Assembly: GCA_937889395.1 (NCBI GenBank)
Contig: CALAOW010000027.1
Span: 1 to 33,453, forward strand
Direction: 5' to 3'
Length of the DNA: 33,453 nt
Source: an uncultured Pseudomonadota bacterium
GTDB taxonomy: Bacteria; Desulfobacterota; Binatia; Binatales; Binataceae
The position numbers and the translations under genes were made by a program. The notes under the pieces are model-generated. The model ran no database searches. It saw nothing but the letters and a program-made list of their open reading frames with translations, and had not been told where the DNA came from. Shown piece by piece: positions 1 through 7,476 of the stretch; the first letter of the stretch is position 1, and every line of letters begins with the position of its first letter.

Positions 1-254
1 CGGTAATCGGAGTGTTCGGCATGCCGTCGTTCAATTTTCCGATCGGCTATGCGTTTATGCGCAATCTCACGTTTAGGATCGGCCTTGCGAACATCAACGC
101 GCACATCCCGGAACTGGCGCGCCTGATAGAACGCGGCACAATCGACCCGCGCCCTCTGATAAGCCACGTGATGCCCCTGGCCGACGCAGCCAAGGGCTAC
201 GAAATCTTCAGCGCAAGAAAAGACAACGTGATGAAGGTGCTGCTGAAACCCTGA
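1..254 (+). CDS. Zinc-dependent alcohol dehydrogenase family protein, C-terminal fragment
   Basis: Only the last ~84 codons are in the window; the reading frame is open from base 3 to the TGA at 252-254 and the 5' part lies outside. The residues match the C-terminal end of medium-chain zinc-dependent dehydrogenases: a hydrophobic segment around GYAFMRNLTFRIG, then the usual 'region/isomerase' tail with LIERGTIDPRPLISHVMPL, DAAKGYEIF and KVLLKP. In that family this part completes the catalytic fold after the NAD(P)-binding Rossmann domain. The zinc ligands and nucleotide-binding motif are not visible here, so the substrate cannot be stated. The gene points towards the 3' end of the convergent nitronate monooxygenase. 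Confidence 0.8.
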   Translation, partial: VIGVFGMPSFNFPIGYAFMRNLTFRIGLANINAHIPELARLIERGTIDPRPLISHVMPLADAAKGYEIFSARKDNVMKVLLKP

Positions 255-304
255 CCCGTCCCGGCCCTGCCCAAGCTTGAACTATTGGCCCGCGTCCGGC
301 GGGC

Positions 305-333
305 TGTCAGACGCGGAAATTGCGGCGGTACAC
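305..333. repeat. 29-bp direct repeat, copy 1 (remnant of an acyltransferase 3' end)
   Basis: These 29 bases match 1501-1529 with a single difference (A at 319, G at 1515). The second copy is the last codons and stop of the GNAT gene on the minus strand. Copy 1 read on the minus strand also encodes VYRRNFRV followed by TGA, and the one difference is silent (Asn AAT versus AAC). Copy 1 is attached to no gene of its own. The two copies bracket the nitronate monooxygenase gene. Confidence 0.8.
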
Positions 334-343
334 GGCCGCGAAT

Positions 344-1353
344 CTACTTCACCATCGAGGCGAGCCTGCCGGCGATCACTTCGCGCGCTTCGCCCGCTAT
401 CTGTCGCACGATCCCGGCGGCGGGCATGATGTCGTGAACCATACTGACCGACATTCCCGCGTAAAAGGGGAGTTGCTCGACATCGCCTTCGATATTTTCC
501 GACGGCGTCATCACCGAATATTTGATCAGCGGAACGTCAGCGCCGGGACGCTTATATGATCCGATGACCTGCCCTTCGCCCGGGCGCTTGCCGCTCTCGG
601 GACGTCCTGCGCGCTCCCATTCTTCCACGACCCTGGTGCGGAGCACGCGATGAGGCGCCTTGGGCCATCCGATGTCGAATAGCTCGGTATGGATCGTCTC
701 CTCGGCCTCGGCATCCAAGACCCGTTGTTTGTAGATGGAATGCGCCGCCGCTTCATTCGACGCCAAAAAGCGCGTACCGAACGCTGCGCCGTCCGCGCCA
801 AGCGCCAGCGCAGCAGCGAGCCCACGGCCGTCGGCGAATCCTCCCGACGCCAGCAGCGGCAGATTGGGGCCGATCGCATCACGCGCGGCAGGGATCAAGG
901 CAAGCGAAGTAGTGGTTCCGCGCACATGGCCGCCAGCCTCGAATCCCTGCACCATGATCACGTCGGCGCCGGCGTCTTTGGCGGCAACCGCCTCTGCAAC
1001 CGAGCCGCATTGCCAGATCACTTTCATTCCCGCCTTCTTCACCTGCGGAACATGCTTGGCGGGGTCGCCCCAAAAGAACGTGATCGCCTGGATGGGTTCC
1101 TTCAGCAGGGTCTCGACCACGCCCGGCGCAAGGAACGGAACCAGCAGGTTGCCAGCGGCTTCTTCGTGATCCTTCGCGCCGTGGAGATTTCGTTCTGGAT
1201 CGCCTCGGGATTCAGCCCCACGAGTGCCAACGTCCCGAGTCCGCCCGCCTCGGAGACCGCGCCGGCAAGCTCGGCGAGCGACACTCCGCCCATTGCGGCG
1301 GAAACGATCGGATATTCAATCCCGAACAGTTCGGTGATCCCCGTCTTGAACAT
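344..1353 (-). pseudogene. Nitronate monooxygenase (2-nitropropane dioxygenase family), frameshifted
   Basis: The family is FMN-dependent enzymes that oxidise alkyl nitronates to carbonyl compounds and nitrite. The start is ATG at 1353, with GGAGG seven bases upstream. Residues 1-68 (FGIEYPIVSAAMGGVS, ...ITKKPLA) and the continuation (NLLVPFLAPGVVETLL, FFWGDPAKHV, GFEAGGHVRG, LLASGGFADGRG, ALGADGAAFGTRFL) together give a normal-length protein of about 336 residues. However, they lie in different frames. The break is at about 1148-1152, where one base (or four) is missing; the upstream frame then stops about 15 codons later. The break is not in a homopolymer. It is either a real inactivating deletion or an assembly error. 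Flanking 29-bp direct repeats suggest that the gene arrived by recombination. Confidence 0.8.
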
Positions 1354-1500
1354 AGCCCAACCTCCAGCGATTCAATGCTTTGTCGCCTTTAACCCGGAAT
1401 TTCCATACAGGGACCCAGCCCCCGCCGTAGTAGGTCCACATAGACTGGCGTAGCATCGCTTCCATTTGCTCCCATGACGAGCATGAACGCGGTGGGGGGG

Positions 1501-1529
1501 TGTCAGACGCGGAAGTTGCGGCGGTACAC
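1501..1529. repeat. 29-bp direct repeat, copy 2 (3' end of the GNAT gene)
   Basis: This copy matches 305-333 at 28 of 29 positions. It overlaps the last eight codons and stop codon of the minus-strand acyltransferase gene. A run of seven G residues (1494-1500) abuts it on the left, in the spacer separating it from the nitronate monooxygenase start. Confidence 0.8.
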
Positions 1530-2582
1530 CAGGTAATTCGCGCAGACCTTGGCTCCCAGCTTCTCCGCCGTCCGCCGCGACGGCCAGTTGTCGTCCAGCA
1601 CCAGCGTGTAGCTAAGATACTTCGTGCCCTTGCGGATCAGTTCGAGAAACGCGTACGAAGCCATCGCCAGGTTGACCCCGCGCCCGCGCGCCGCTTCGCG
1701 TACACCGATTCCGAGTGTGTTCAGCTTTTCCGAATCTGCGATCTTCCGCCCCGATCCGAGGATCGCGGCCGACGAAACGTCCGGCGTGACGAAAAGCGCC
1801 CCCACCGCCGCGCCCTCACGGTACGCCATAACCGAGGTTTCGTGCCCTCCGCTGAAGGCGAGCATCGCGTCAAACAGCGTACCTTCCTCGCGCGTAGTCG
1901 GAACGTGCCCCCAATGCCGCTTGAATGCGTCGTTCATCACGTCGATGAAATCTGCCACTCGCCGGTCGTTCGCGATTTCTTTCGCCGGCACGATTTCGAA
2001 TCCTGCCCGCCGCGCCGCTTCGAGCGCGCTCTCGTAGCGCGCGACCAGCTCTGGCGTCACTTCGATCTTGTAATCGACCATCCCCTTCTCGGTCTCGAAG
2101 CCCGCATCCTTGAGTAGCGAATGGTAATAGTCGGGATTCTGCCTGAGCAGGTTGGGCGGAAGCAGTTCGTATTCATCGATCACGAAGGGAAAATCGAGCG
2201 GGAAGAGATCGCCCACGCGAGCGGCGATTGTGCCGCGTGACTCAAGCCATCGGCACACTTCGTCCATGACCAACTTGACCGCGTCGCGAGCGCCCGGCAT
2301 TGCCTCGAACATCACGACGTGGCCCAGACGTTCGTTCCAATGGTGGCAGTAGCGCTCGTCAACTACAGCCACGGCCCGCGCGACCAACTCGCCACCGTCG
2401 CGCGCGGCGATAGGGCGTCTCGTCCGCCCCTCGCAGAACGGACTCTGGCCGATCAGAAACGGCAGCTCGATCTCCGCCGACGCAGGCCAGCGGGCGCTGC
2501 GATAGGCGTAAACGCGGTCGTGGAACCCAACGAATTCGGTCAGCGACGCATTGTCTTCGGGGAACTCGATTCTGATTGCCAT
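1503..2582 (-). CDS. GNAT-type N-acetyltransferase domain protein
   Basis: A 359-residue protein starting at ATG 2582, with GGAG six bases upstream. The C-terminal half carries a GNAT-like acyl-CoA binding motif, LGIGVREAARGRGVNLA (about residues 290-306), followed by a helix and the strand YLSYTLVLDDN. The N-terminal half (DRVYAYRSARWPA, PFLIGQSPFCEGRTRRP) resembles the first of two GNAT-like folds found in long bacterial relatives of about 370 residues. The family transfers acyl groups from CoA to amines; the acceptor cannot be read from the sequence. The gene lies upstream of the nitronate monooxygenase on the same strand. Its last 27 coding and stop bases are duplicated at 305-333. Confidence 0.75.
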   Translation of the reverse strand: MAIRIEFPEDNASLTEFVGFHDRVYAYRSARWPASAEIELPFLIGQSPFCEGRTRRPIAARDGGELVARAVAVVDERYCHHWNERLGHVVMFEAMPGARDAVKLVMDEVCRWLESRGTIAARVGDLFPLDFPFVIDEYELLPPNLLRQNPDYYHSLLKDAGFETEKGMVDYKIEVTPELVARYESALEAARRAGFEIVPAKEIANDRRVADFIDVMNDAFKRHWGHVPTTREEGTLFDAMLAFSGGHETSVMAYREGAAVGALFVTPDVSSAAILGSGRKIADSEKLNTLGIGVREAARGRGVNLAMASYAFLELIRKGTKYLSYTLVLDDNWPSRRTAEKLGAKVCANYLVYRRNFRV

Positions 2583-2716
2583 CCGAACTCCAAGCCGGGC
2601 TTCGCGGCGCGCTATTTCAAAGCCGGTCGCTACCGCCGAGCGTTCGGCGATACGCGTCTATGGACCCTTTTGAGTCTCCGATTCCAACTCCGCTATAAAC
2701 CCGACGGCCCCTCTGT

Positions 2717-2763
2717 GCAAGGTTCCGGGTCGGTTTTGGTCAACGGCCTTTCCAGCGGCGGCG
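2717..2763. repeat. 47-bp direct repeat, copy 1
   Basis: The 47 bases from GCAAGGTTCCGGG to GGCGGCG match 4136-4182 with three differences, in the same orientation. This copy lies in the 225-bp gap between the GNAT start (2582) and the nnrS stop (2808), about 135 bases upstream of the GNAT start. No reading frame explains the conservation. The element could be a shared upstream control region, a mobile-element scar, or a duplicated segment. Confidence 0.8.
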
Positions 2764-2807
2764 CGGGCCCGCACGCCGCAATTCAGCGCGGAAGCCCGAT
2801 CGCGAAT

Positions 2808-3986
2808 TCAGGAACGAAGCAGCTTCGGGCCGAAGAAGGCCAACCAAACCGCCGAGCCCACAATCCACACGGCGGACGCCCATCCGACGTGAATGAAGTA
2901 GGTATCACTGGCATCGGCCGCCAGCCTCGCGCACAGCGCGATCACGAATGCCGCGCCCAGTATGATCACCGCGGGCTGCCTCCCAAGCGCGAGTTGCTCC
3001 ATATTCAGATGGCTCATCGCGACGTGGGTGCCTACTCCAAAAGCCATCAGGCTAAAGCCGCCAATATAGAGGATGTGCAGGGCCGGCACGCGATAGTCGG
3101 GCCAGATTGCCGAGGCGATCAATCCCACTGGCATGAGCCACACCGCGAGCCACACCAGCTTGCGGTGCGCACCCGGCTTGCCGGGCCGGCGCAATGCCCC
3201 GCCTCCGAACCCCAGTCCGATCGCAACTACCATCGCGCGAAACAGCGGGCCACTTCGTTCAAAGCCAAGCTGCTCAAGCAGCAAGCTTGCAAAGATCGCA
3301 ACCCCGGCTGCCGCATATGCGAGCGCCTTCCAGGCTTCGCGAGGCGCGGAGCCCAGGTCTGGAGGCGGAGGTGCGCCGCCCATGACCGGCAGAACCAGAC
3401 TGCCGATGCCAACCGCAAGGCAGAGAAATACGCCCTGCTCGACCAGTAGCACACCAAGATGGCCGCTCGATGGAAGCACGGCGTTCGCGTCGGACGCGGC
3501 GATCAGGACGGCGCCCCCCAGACCCTGTACGGCGGCGATGGGCAAGAGCACGAAGGCGGCCGGCGGGCGGCGGCCCGCAGCGCGAACCAAAAATCGACGC
3601 AGCGCAAACTGGATGAGCAGCACCAACAGCGTTGCGTACGCGATTTCGGCCAAAGCCCACGACTCGATAATCGCGGCGCCAGTAGTGACAACCAGCACTG
3701 CCACCAACGCCGCCATCTCCATTCGCCCAACTGGCGGAGTTTGCGTTCGGCGCGGCAGCGCGGTGAGTAGAAAACCCACCGCAAACGCCATCATGAACGC
3801 CTGCATCTGCACCATGCCGTGAAAGCGGCACGAATAGGTCGCCGTGACTCCGGTGGTGTAGAGCAGCCAGTGACCTACACCGATCCACGCGAAGAGGACG
3901 CCGAGCGGAAAGAACAGCCGGAACGGCTCGCTCCGCCAACGCGAGATGGCCGCAGCCGGCTCGAGCGCCGCGCGTTCAACTGGCAC
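2808..3986 (-). CDS. nnrS: NnrS family heme/copper membrane protein
   Basis: A 392-residue, mostly hydrophobic protein with about 12 predicted membrane spans, the usual size for NnrS. Family hallmarks are the N-terminal SEPFRLFFPLGVLFAWIGV, His39 in VGHWLL, His56 in FHGMVQMQAF, GFLLTALPRR, and a later GFSLMAFGVGTHVAMSH. NnrS proteins are membrane proteins linked to nitric oxide handling and denitrification, and were reported to bind heme and copper. The start is GTG at 3986; no ATG is available in frame and no strong ribosome site is visible. No denitrification reductases are present nearby, so a role in NO tolerance rather than respiration is inferred. A 47-bp direct repeat lies on each side of the gene. 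Confidence 0.88.
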   Translation of the reverse strand: MPVERAALEPAAAISRWRSEPFRLFFPLGVLFAWIGVGHWLLYTTGVTATYSCRFHGMVQMQAFMMAFAVGFLLTALPRRTQTPPVGRMEMAALVAVLVVTTGAAIIESWALAEIAYATLLVLLIQFALRRFLVRAAGRRPPAAFVLLPIAAVQGLGGAVLIAASDANAVLPSSGHLGVLLVEQGVFLCLAVGIGSLVLPVMGGAPPPPDLGSAPREAWKALAYAAAGVAIFASLLLEQLGFERSGPLFRAMVVAIGLGFGGGALRRPGKPGAHRKLVWLAVWLMPVGLIASAIWPDYRVPALHILYIGGFSLMAFGVGTHVAMSHLNMEQLALGRQPAVIILGAAFVIALCARLAADASDTYFIHVGWASAVWIVGSAVWLAFFGPKLLRS

Positions 3987-4135
3987 AGGGATACATGAAC
4001 TCGCCTGGCGTTTTCACTTGGCTCTCGATCTTGAACCTGCTCCCCGGCGCGACGGCACCAAATTTCTTCTGTTAACCGGGACTTCCAGTCTGAATCCTGA
4101 TTCTTACTCGCACGGACACCAGACGGTTTGCAAAC

Positions 4136-4182
4136 GCAAGGTTCCGGGCCGGTTTTGGTCCACGGCCTTTCCAGTGGCGGCG
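4136..4182. repeat. 47-bp direct repeat, copy 2
   Basis: This second copy of the 2717-2763 element matches 44 of 47 bases. It sits between the divergent starts of nnrS (3986) and the enoyl-CoA hydratase (4251), about 150 bases upstream of nnrS. In this copy GGCCG and CGGCC within the element could form a five-base-pair stem. The two copies have similar distances to the minus-strand gene start next to them, 135 and 150 bases. Confidence 0.8.
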
Positions 4183-4250
4183 GGAGGGGATAGTTTCGCG
4201 TCTGGCGGGCTGCGGCCGCATGCGGTTCAATAGCAATCGAGGTGTCAGCG

Positions 4251-5060
4251 ATGGCGGAAAGTGTAATCAAAGTTCGAGTCGAGGGTGAGCTCGCGTATAT
4301 CGTGCTCAACCGGCCTGAAAAGCGCAACGCGATTAACCAGGCGATGCTCCGCGCGATTCCAGAGGCGCTCGACGAGGTCGATCGTCCCGAGGTTCGCGCG
4401 ATTATCATCTACGGCGAGGGACAGGCGTTCTCGGCGGGCATCGATTTCACCTCGCTCGCCAACGACACCGGCGCGCAGGGCGGTCACGGCGGCGGCCCCG
4501 ATATGCAGCACTTTCGGCGCTTTGTCGCGGAGTCGCAGGCGTCGCTGAACCGGCTCGAGAGTATCGAGAAGCCGGTGATTGGCGCGCTGCATGGCTTCGT
4601 CGGCGGACTTGGGCTCGAACTGGCGCTCGCGTGCGATGCCAGAGTGGCCGCGGCGGGCGCGCGGCTGGGGATGCCGGAAGTGCGCATCGGCCTGGTGCCC
4701 GACGTGGGCGGCACAACACGGCTTACGCGAACGGTCGGTTATGCACGCTCGAAGGAGCTGATCATGACGGCCCGGATGATCGAGGCGTCGGAGGCGGAAC
4801 GGATTGGGCTGGTGAATCGCGTCGTCGCCGAAGGTGCGCATATCGCGGCGGCAGAAGAGCTTGCGCGCGAGATGGCGCGCAACGCGCCAATCGCGGTCGG
4901 GCTGGCCAAGCGGATCATCGACAAAGGCCACGGCCTGGACAAGATGACGTTTCAGGAACTCGAGGTGCTGGCGCAGAGCTCGCTGATCGGCACCGAAGAT
5001 TTTCGCGAGGGCGCGGCAGCGCTGGCACAGCGGCGCGAGCCGCGCTTCAAGGGGCGTTGA
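4251..5060 (+). CDS. Enoyl-CoA hydratase/isomerase (crotonase) family protein
   Basis: A 269-residue crotonase-fold protein. The ATG at 4251 is chosen because GAGG ends eight bases upstream; a GTG nine bases earlier overlaps that site. The oxyanion-hole segments are SAGIDFTSL (about 61-69) and GFVGGLGLEL. Both acidic residues used for water addition in true hydratases are present, Glu123 (GLELALACD) and Glu143 (MPEVRIG), with the same 20-residue spacing as in rat enoyl-CoA hydratase. It should therefore hydrate a 2-enoyl-CoA in fatty acid or related acyl-CoA breakdown, although chain length is unknown. The last 14 bases overlap the convergent aldose epimerase gene. Confidence 0.9.
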   Translation: MAESVIKVRVEGELAYIVLNRPEKRNAINQAMLRAIPEALDEVDRPEVRAIIIYGEGQAFSAGIDFTSLANDTGAQGGHGGGPDMQHFRRFVAESQASLNRLESIEKPVIGALHGFVGGLGLELALACDARVAAAGARLGMPEVRIGLVPDVGGTTRLTRTVGYARSKELIMTARMIEASEAERIGLVNRVVAEGAHIAAAEELAREMARNAPIAVGLAKRIIDKGHGLDKMTFQELEVLAQSSLIGTEDFREGAAALAQRREPRFKGR

Positions 5061-5997
5061 GGCGAATCTCGAAGCCGGCCTCGAAGGTCTCGCCGGGCGC
5101 GAGTTCGCGCATCCCTGCCGCGATTGCACGGGCCGCGAGATTGAAGGCATCGGGCGCACAGGTGTACGGCTCGAGCGCGACCACCGGGCTGTCCGCGGGA
5201 GCATAGACGACGAAGTCGCCGAACGCGGGATCGGCGCGAATCTCGAGCGCAATTTTCAGCGACGGATCGATAAGCCGCGCGCGCGGCGCAGACCCATCGT
5301 TGTTCACTGTTCGCTCCGCGATCGGCGCCATGCGGAATGCGTCGTCGTAAGTGTCAGCTCCAAGCGGACGCGGCGCGCGAAGATCATACTTGCCCGCCAA
5401 CGGCTCGGCGGCAGCGGTGGGTATGAGGCGCGCGTCGAGCGGCCATCGAGCGTTGGCGTCGAGCTGAATCAGCATCGCATCGCGCAGGCCTGTGGGATTG
5501 AGAGGGGCGTGAAAGTAAGGATGCGCGCCGAATCCGAACGGCATGACTGAGCCGCCCGTGTTGGTAATGCGGGCCTTCAATCTCAGTCCATTACCAACTT
5601 GGTAGTCTATCTCGAGCACGAATGGCCACGGCCAGATCGAATTGAGATCCGAATAGTCCGACGAATCGAGAATCGCGGTGACGAAGTGCGGTCCGCGCCG
5701 CGTCACGCGGAAGACGCGTTCGCACGCGAAGCCATGGATCGCGTGCCCGCGTGCGGGCTCATTCACCGGCAGCCGATATTCGCGGCCCTTGAACGTGAAG
5801 CATGCGCCGGCGACGCGGCCCGGCCACGGAAAGAGAATCGGAATGCCGCCGCGATGCGGATGCTCGCGCCATGCGTCGGGATTGGCAGGGCCCGCGATGA
5901 CCTCGAGCGTGCCGGCGCGGTAGCCCAGGCATTGGCATCCGGCGTCGGGCACAATCACGGCGCGCTCGCTATCCGCTTCAAGCGTTATGAGTTCCAC
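5047..5997 (-). CDS. Aldose 1-epimerase family protein
   Basis: A 316-residue protein of the galactose-mutarotase-like fold, which interconverts alpha and beta anomers of aldoses. The expected catalytic histidines are in GHAIHGF (His88) and FGFGAHPYF (His159), and the catalytic base glutamate is in VVALEPYTC near residue 281. GGIPILFPWPGR near residue 50 is also typical of the group. The start is GTG at 5997 and no good ribosome site is visible, so the start is not firm. The true substrate could be a hexose or a hexose phosphate. The gene is downstream of the RRM gene on the same strand with a 142-bp gap, and its end overlaps the enoyl-CoA hydratase end. Confidence 0.85.
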   Translation of the reverse strand: MELITLEADSERAVIVPDAGCQCLGYRAGTLEVIAGPANPDAWREHPHRGGIPILFPWPGRVAGACFTFKGREYRLPVNEPARGHAIHGFACERVFRVTRRGPHFVTAILDSSDYSDLNSIWPWPFVLEIDYQVGNGLRLKARITNTGGSVMPFGFGAHPYFHAPLNPTGLRDAMLIQLDANARWPLDARLIPTAAAEPLAGKYDLRAPRPLGADTYDDAFRMAPIAERTVNNDGSAPRARLIDPSLKIALEIRADPAFGDFVVYAPADSPVVALEPYTCAPDAFNLAARAIAAGMRELAPGETFEAGFEIRLNAP

Positions 5998-6139
5998 GGT
6001 GATGGTTCAATCCGAGGAGAGTTCAGCCGCAAGGGTTCGGCCCGAGAATCGGGTGCTCCCTCAAGTGGGTTAAGCACGTTGTGCGGCGCGATGAAACGGC
6101 GAACTACAATCGCGCGCTATCTCGAAATGCCGGAACTGA

Positions 6140-6457
6140 CTAGTGGTCGCGTCCGCCGCGGCGTTCGCCACCGCCAGCGTCACCACCACCACCGCCACCG
6201 GCTCCGCCGGTGCGCGCCTGCGCTTCGTTGACGCGAATCGGCCGGCCCTTGATGTCGCGGCCGTTCAGTTTTTTGATCGCGCCTTCGGCATCCTCATCGG
6301 TCGCCATCTCGACGAAGCCGAATCCCCGCGAGCGGTTGGTGGCGCGGTCGATGATGACTTGCGAGCTGTCCACCTTTCCTGCTTCTGAAAACGCGTCGAG
6401 CAGATCCTGGTCGGTCACAGTCCAAGCCAGATTCCCTACATACAGTCTGCGGCCCAT
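6140..6457 (-). CDS. Glycine-rich RNA-binding protein with one RRM domain
   Basis: A 105-residue protein made of a single RNA recognition motif and a glycine-rich tail. RNP2 is LYVGNL (residues 5-10) and RNP1 is RGFGFVEM (44-51); GRPIRVNEA closes the domain and GGAGGGGGGDAGGG forms the tail. The start ATG at 6457 is preceded by AGGAG at six bases; the longer frame to 6652 has no such site. Bacterial proteins of this form are cold-induced or RNA-chaperone-like single-strand RNA binders in the cytoplasm. A long gene-free region lies upstream and could hold a long 5' leader, as is common for such genes, but none was demonstrated. Confidence 0.92.
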   Translation of the reverse strand: MGRRLYVGNLAWTVTDQDLLDAFSEAGKVDSSQVIIDRATNRSRGFGFVEMATDEDAEGAIKKLNGRDIKGRPIRVNEAQARTGGAGGGGGGDAGGGERRGGRDH

Positions 6458-7476
6458 TACCCTCTCCTCGCGCGCGACCCGGCTGCCCCGCAGCGTACTC
6501 CGTCTGTATCTATAGGCATTCGGAAGCCTGATCGGCGGTACAGACAGCCAAGTGGCGGGGCGATACCTACGGCGCGCATCTAGTCCCAATTCCGGAATGC
6601 TTATAGCATCGCACCAAGCGCAAACATAGTACTTTGTGCTCTTCCTATCCAATCCCCGAGCTTTATTTCTTGGTTTGCCCCAAAATGGCTACTTGCTCGC
6701 GCATAGGGCAATACCCGTCCCAAATCCGCCTATCGGTGACCAGAAATTAGGCGATCAGCGTGCGAGGTTCGGGAAGCGGTTAACAACTTGATAGCGTAAA
6801 GGTCAGTGGCGGATAGGAGTTATGACTGCCGAATCGACCGAATGTCTATGCATGATAATGTATGCATTATGATTCCTGATTGATTCTAAAATCGCTATAT
6901 CGCACGAGGGCGCCGGTCGACTATCGTTCCCCGATTTCAGTTTTCAACCGTGTCGTCGCAAGGCTCCCCGCACGGGGATGTAGTCGAAGAGCGCACCGGC
7001 TAGCGCGCAAGTCAGCGAAGATAGCAATCGCGAGGGCGACTGACGCTTGAACTGATCGGCGAAGCGTCCGCGACGTTCGGCCGGACCACGACGAGATCAA
7101 GTTCCTTTTCCGGACGCGAACCATGGCTGGCAGGCGACGGCGTTTCAGACACTGACTGGAATATCGGCGAGTCGATCTGAGTATCTGCCAAATAACTTTG
7201 AGCGCTGCGCGAAGGAGTCTGATGGCGTCGCGGGCCAGTGACGAGCCTTTGTAGATCGCTCGTCAATGGCAAACCGATCATGTCAGGTGCGGAGTTTTCA
7301 CTTTTCACGGGCACCGAAAGACTAGAACAGAAGAGGCATTGAGAACACCCGGCGCTATATCCAATTGACTGATGTTGATAATGGACAAAATGACTTTGAT
7401 ACTTGTAGGATTAGGTTTGATTGTGTATATTCAAAGTTGATTTGTACTGACCAATTCCCCGAAAGGAGATTGCTAA
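6458..7476. other. About 1 kb with no convincing gene; AT-richer patches and small inverted repeats
   Basis: This is the longest stretch without a supported gene. Short frames on the minus strand at 6921-7124 and 7012-7314 lack ribosome sites and family resemblance. Composition is visibly less GC-rich around 6600-6900 and 7330-7470 than in neighbouring genes. Two TATGCAT heptamers lie 14 bases apart (6847-6853, 6861-6867), with an ATAATG/CATTAT inverted pair between and after them. A short CCCCG/CGGGG hairpin is at 6966-6977 without a T-tract. The region holds the promoters of the RRM gene (leftward) and of the small basic protein at 7477 (rightward). No tRNA or known riboswitch was recognised. 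Confidence 0.5.
6847..6870. promoter_or_regulatory. Possible operator: paired TATGCAT heptamers with nested inverted repeat
   Basis: TATGCAT occurs at 6847-6853 and again at 6861-6867. ATAATG (6855-6860) and CATTAT (6865-6870) form a six-base inverted repeat around a four-base centre. The spacing is about one and a third helical turns. The site sits in AT-rich DNA upstream of the RRM gene. This is a pattern only; no binding protein is known. Confidence 0.25.

Noticed and set aside
1140-1160. Programmed -1/+1 frameshift in the nitronate monooxygenase
   Set aside because: No slippery heptamer or following stem was seen, and this family is not known to use frameshifting.
6965-6978. TCCCCG/CGGGGA hairpin considered as a terminator
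   Set aside because: Two-base loop and no T-tract on either side.
7012-7314. 100-codon minus-strand open frame in the gene-poor region
   Set aside because: GTG start without a ribosome site, low-complexity translation, and no family resemblance; a second equally poor frame overlaps it at 6921-7124.
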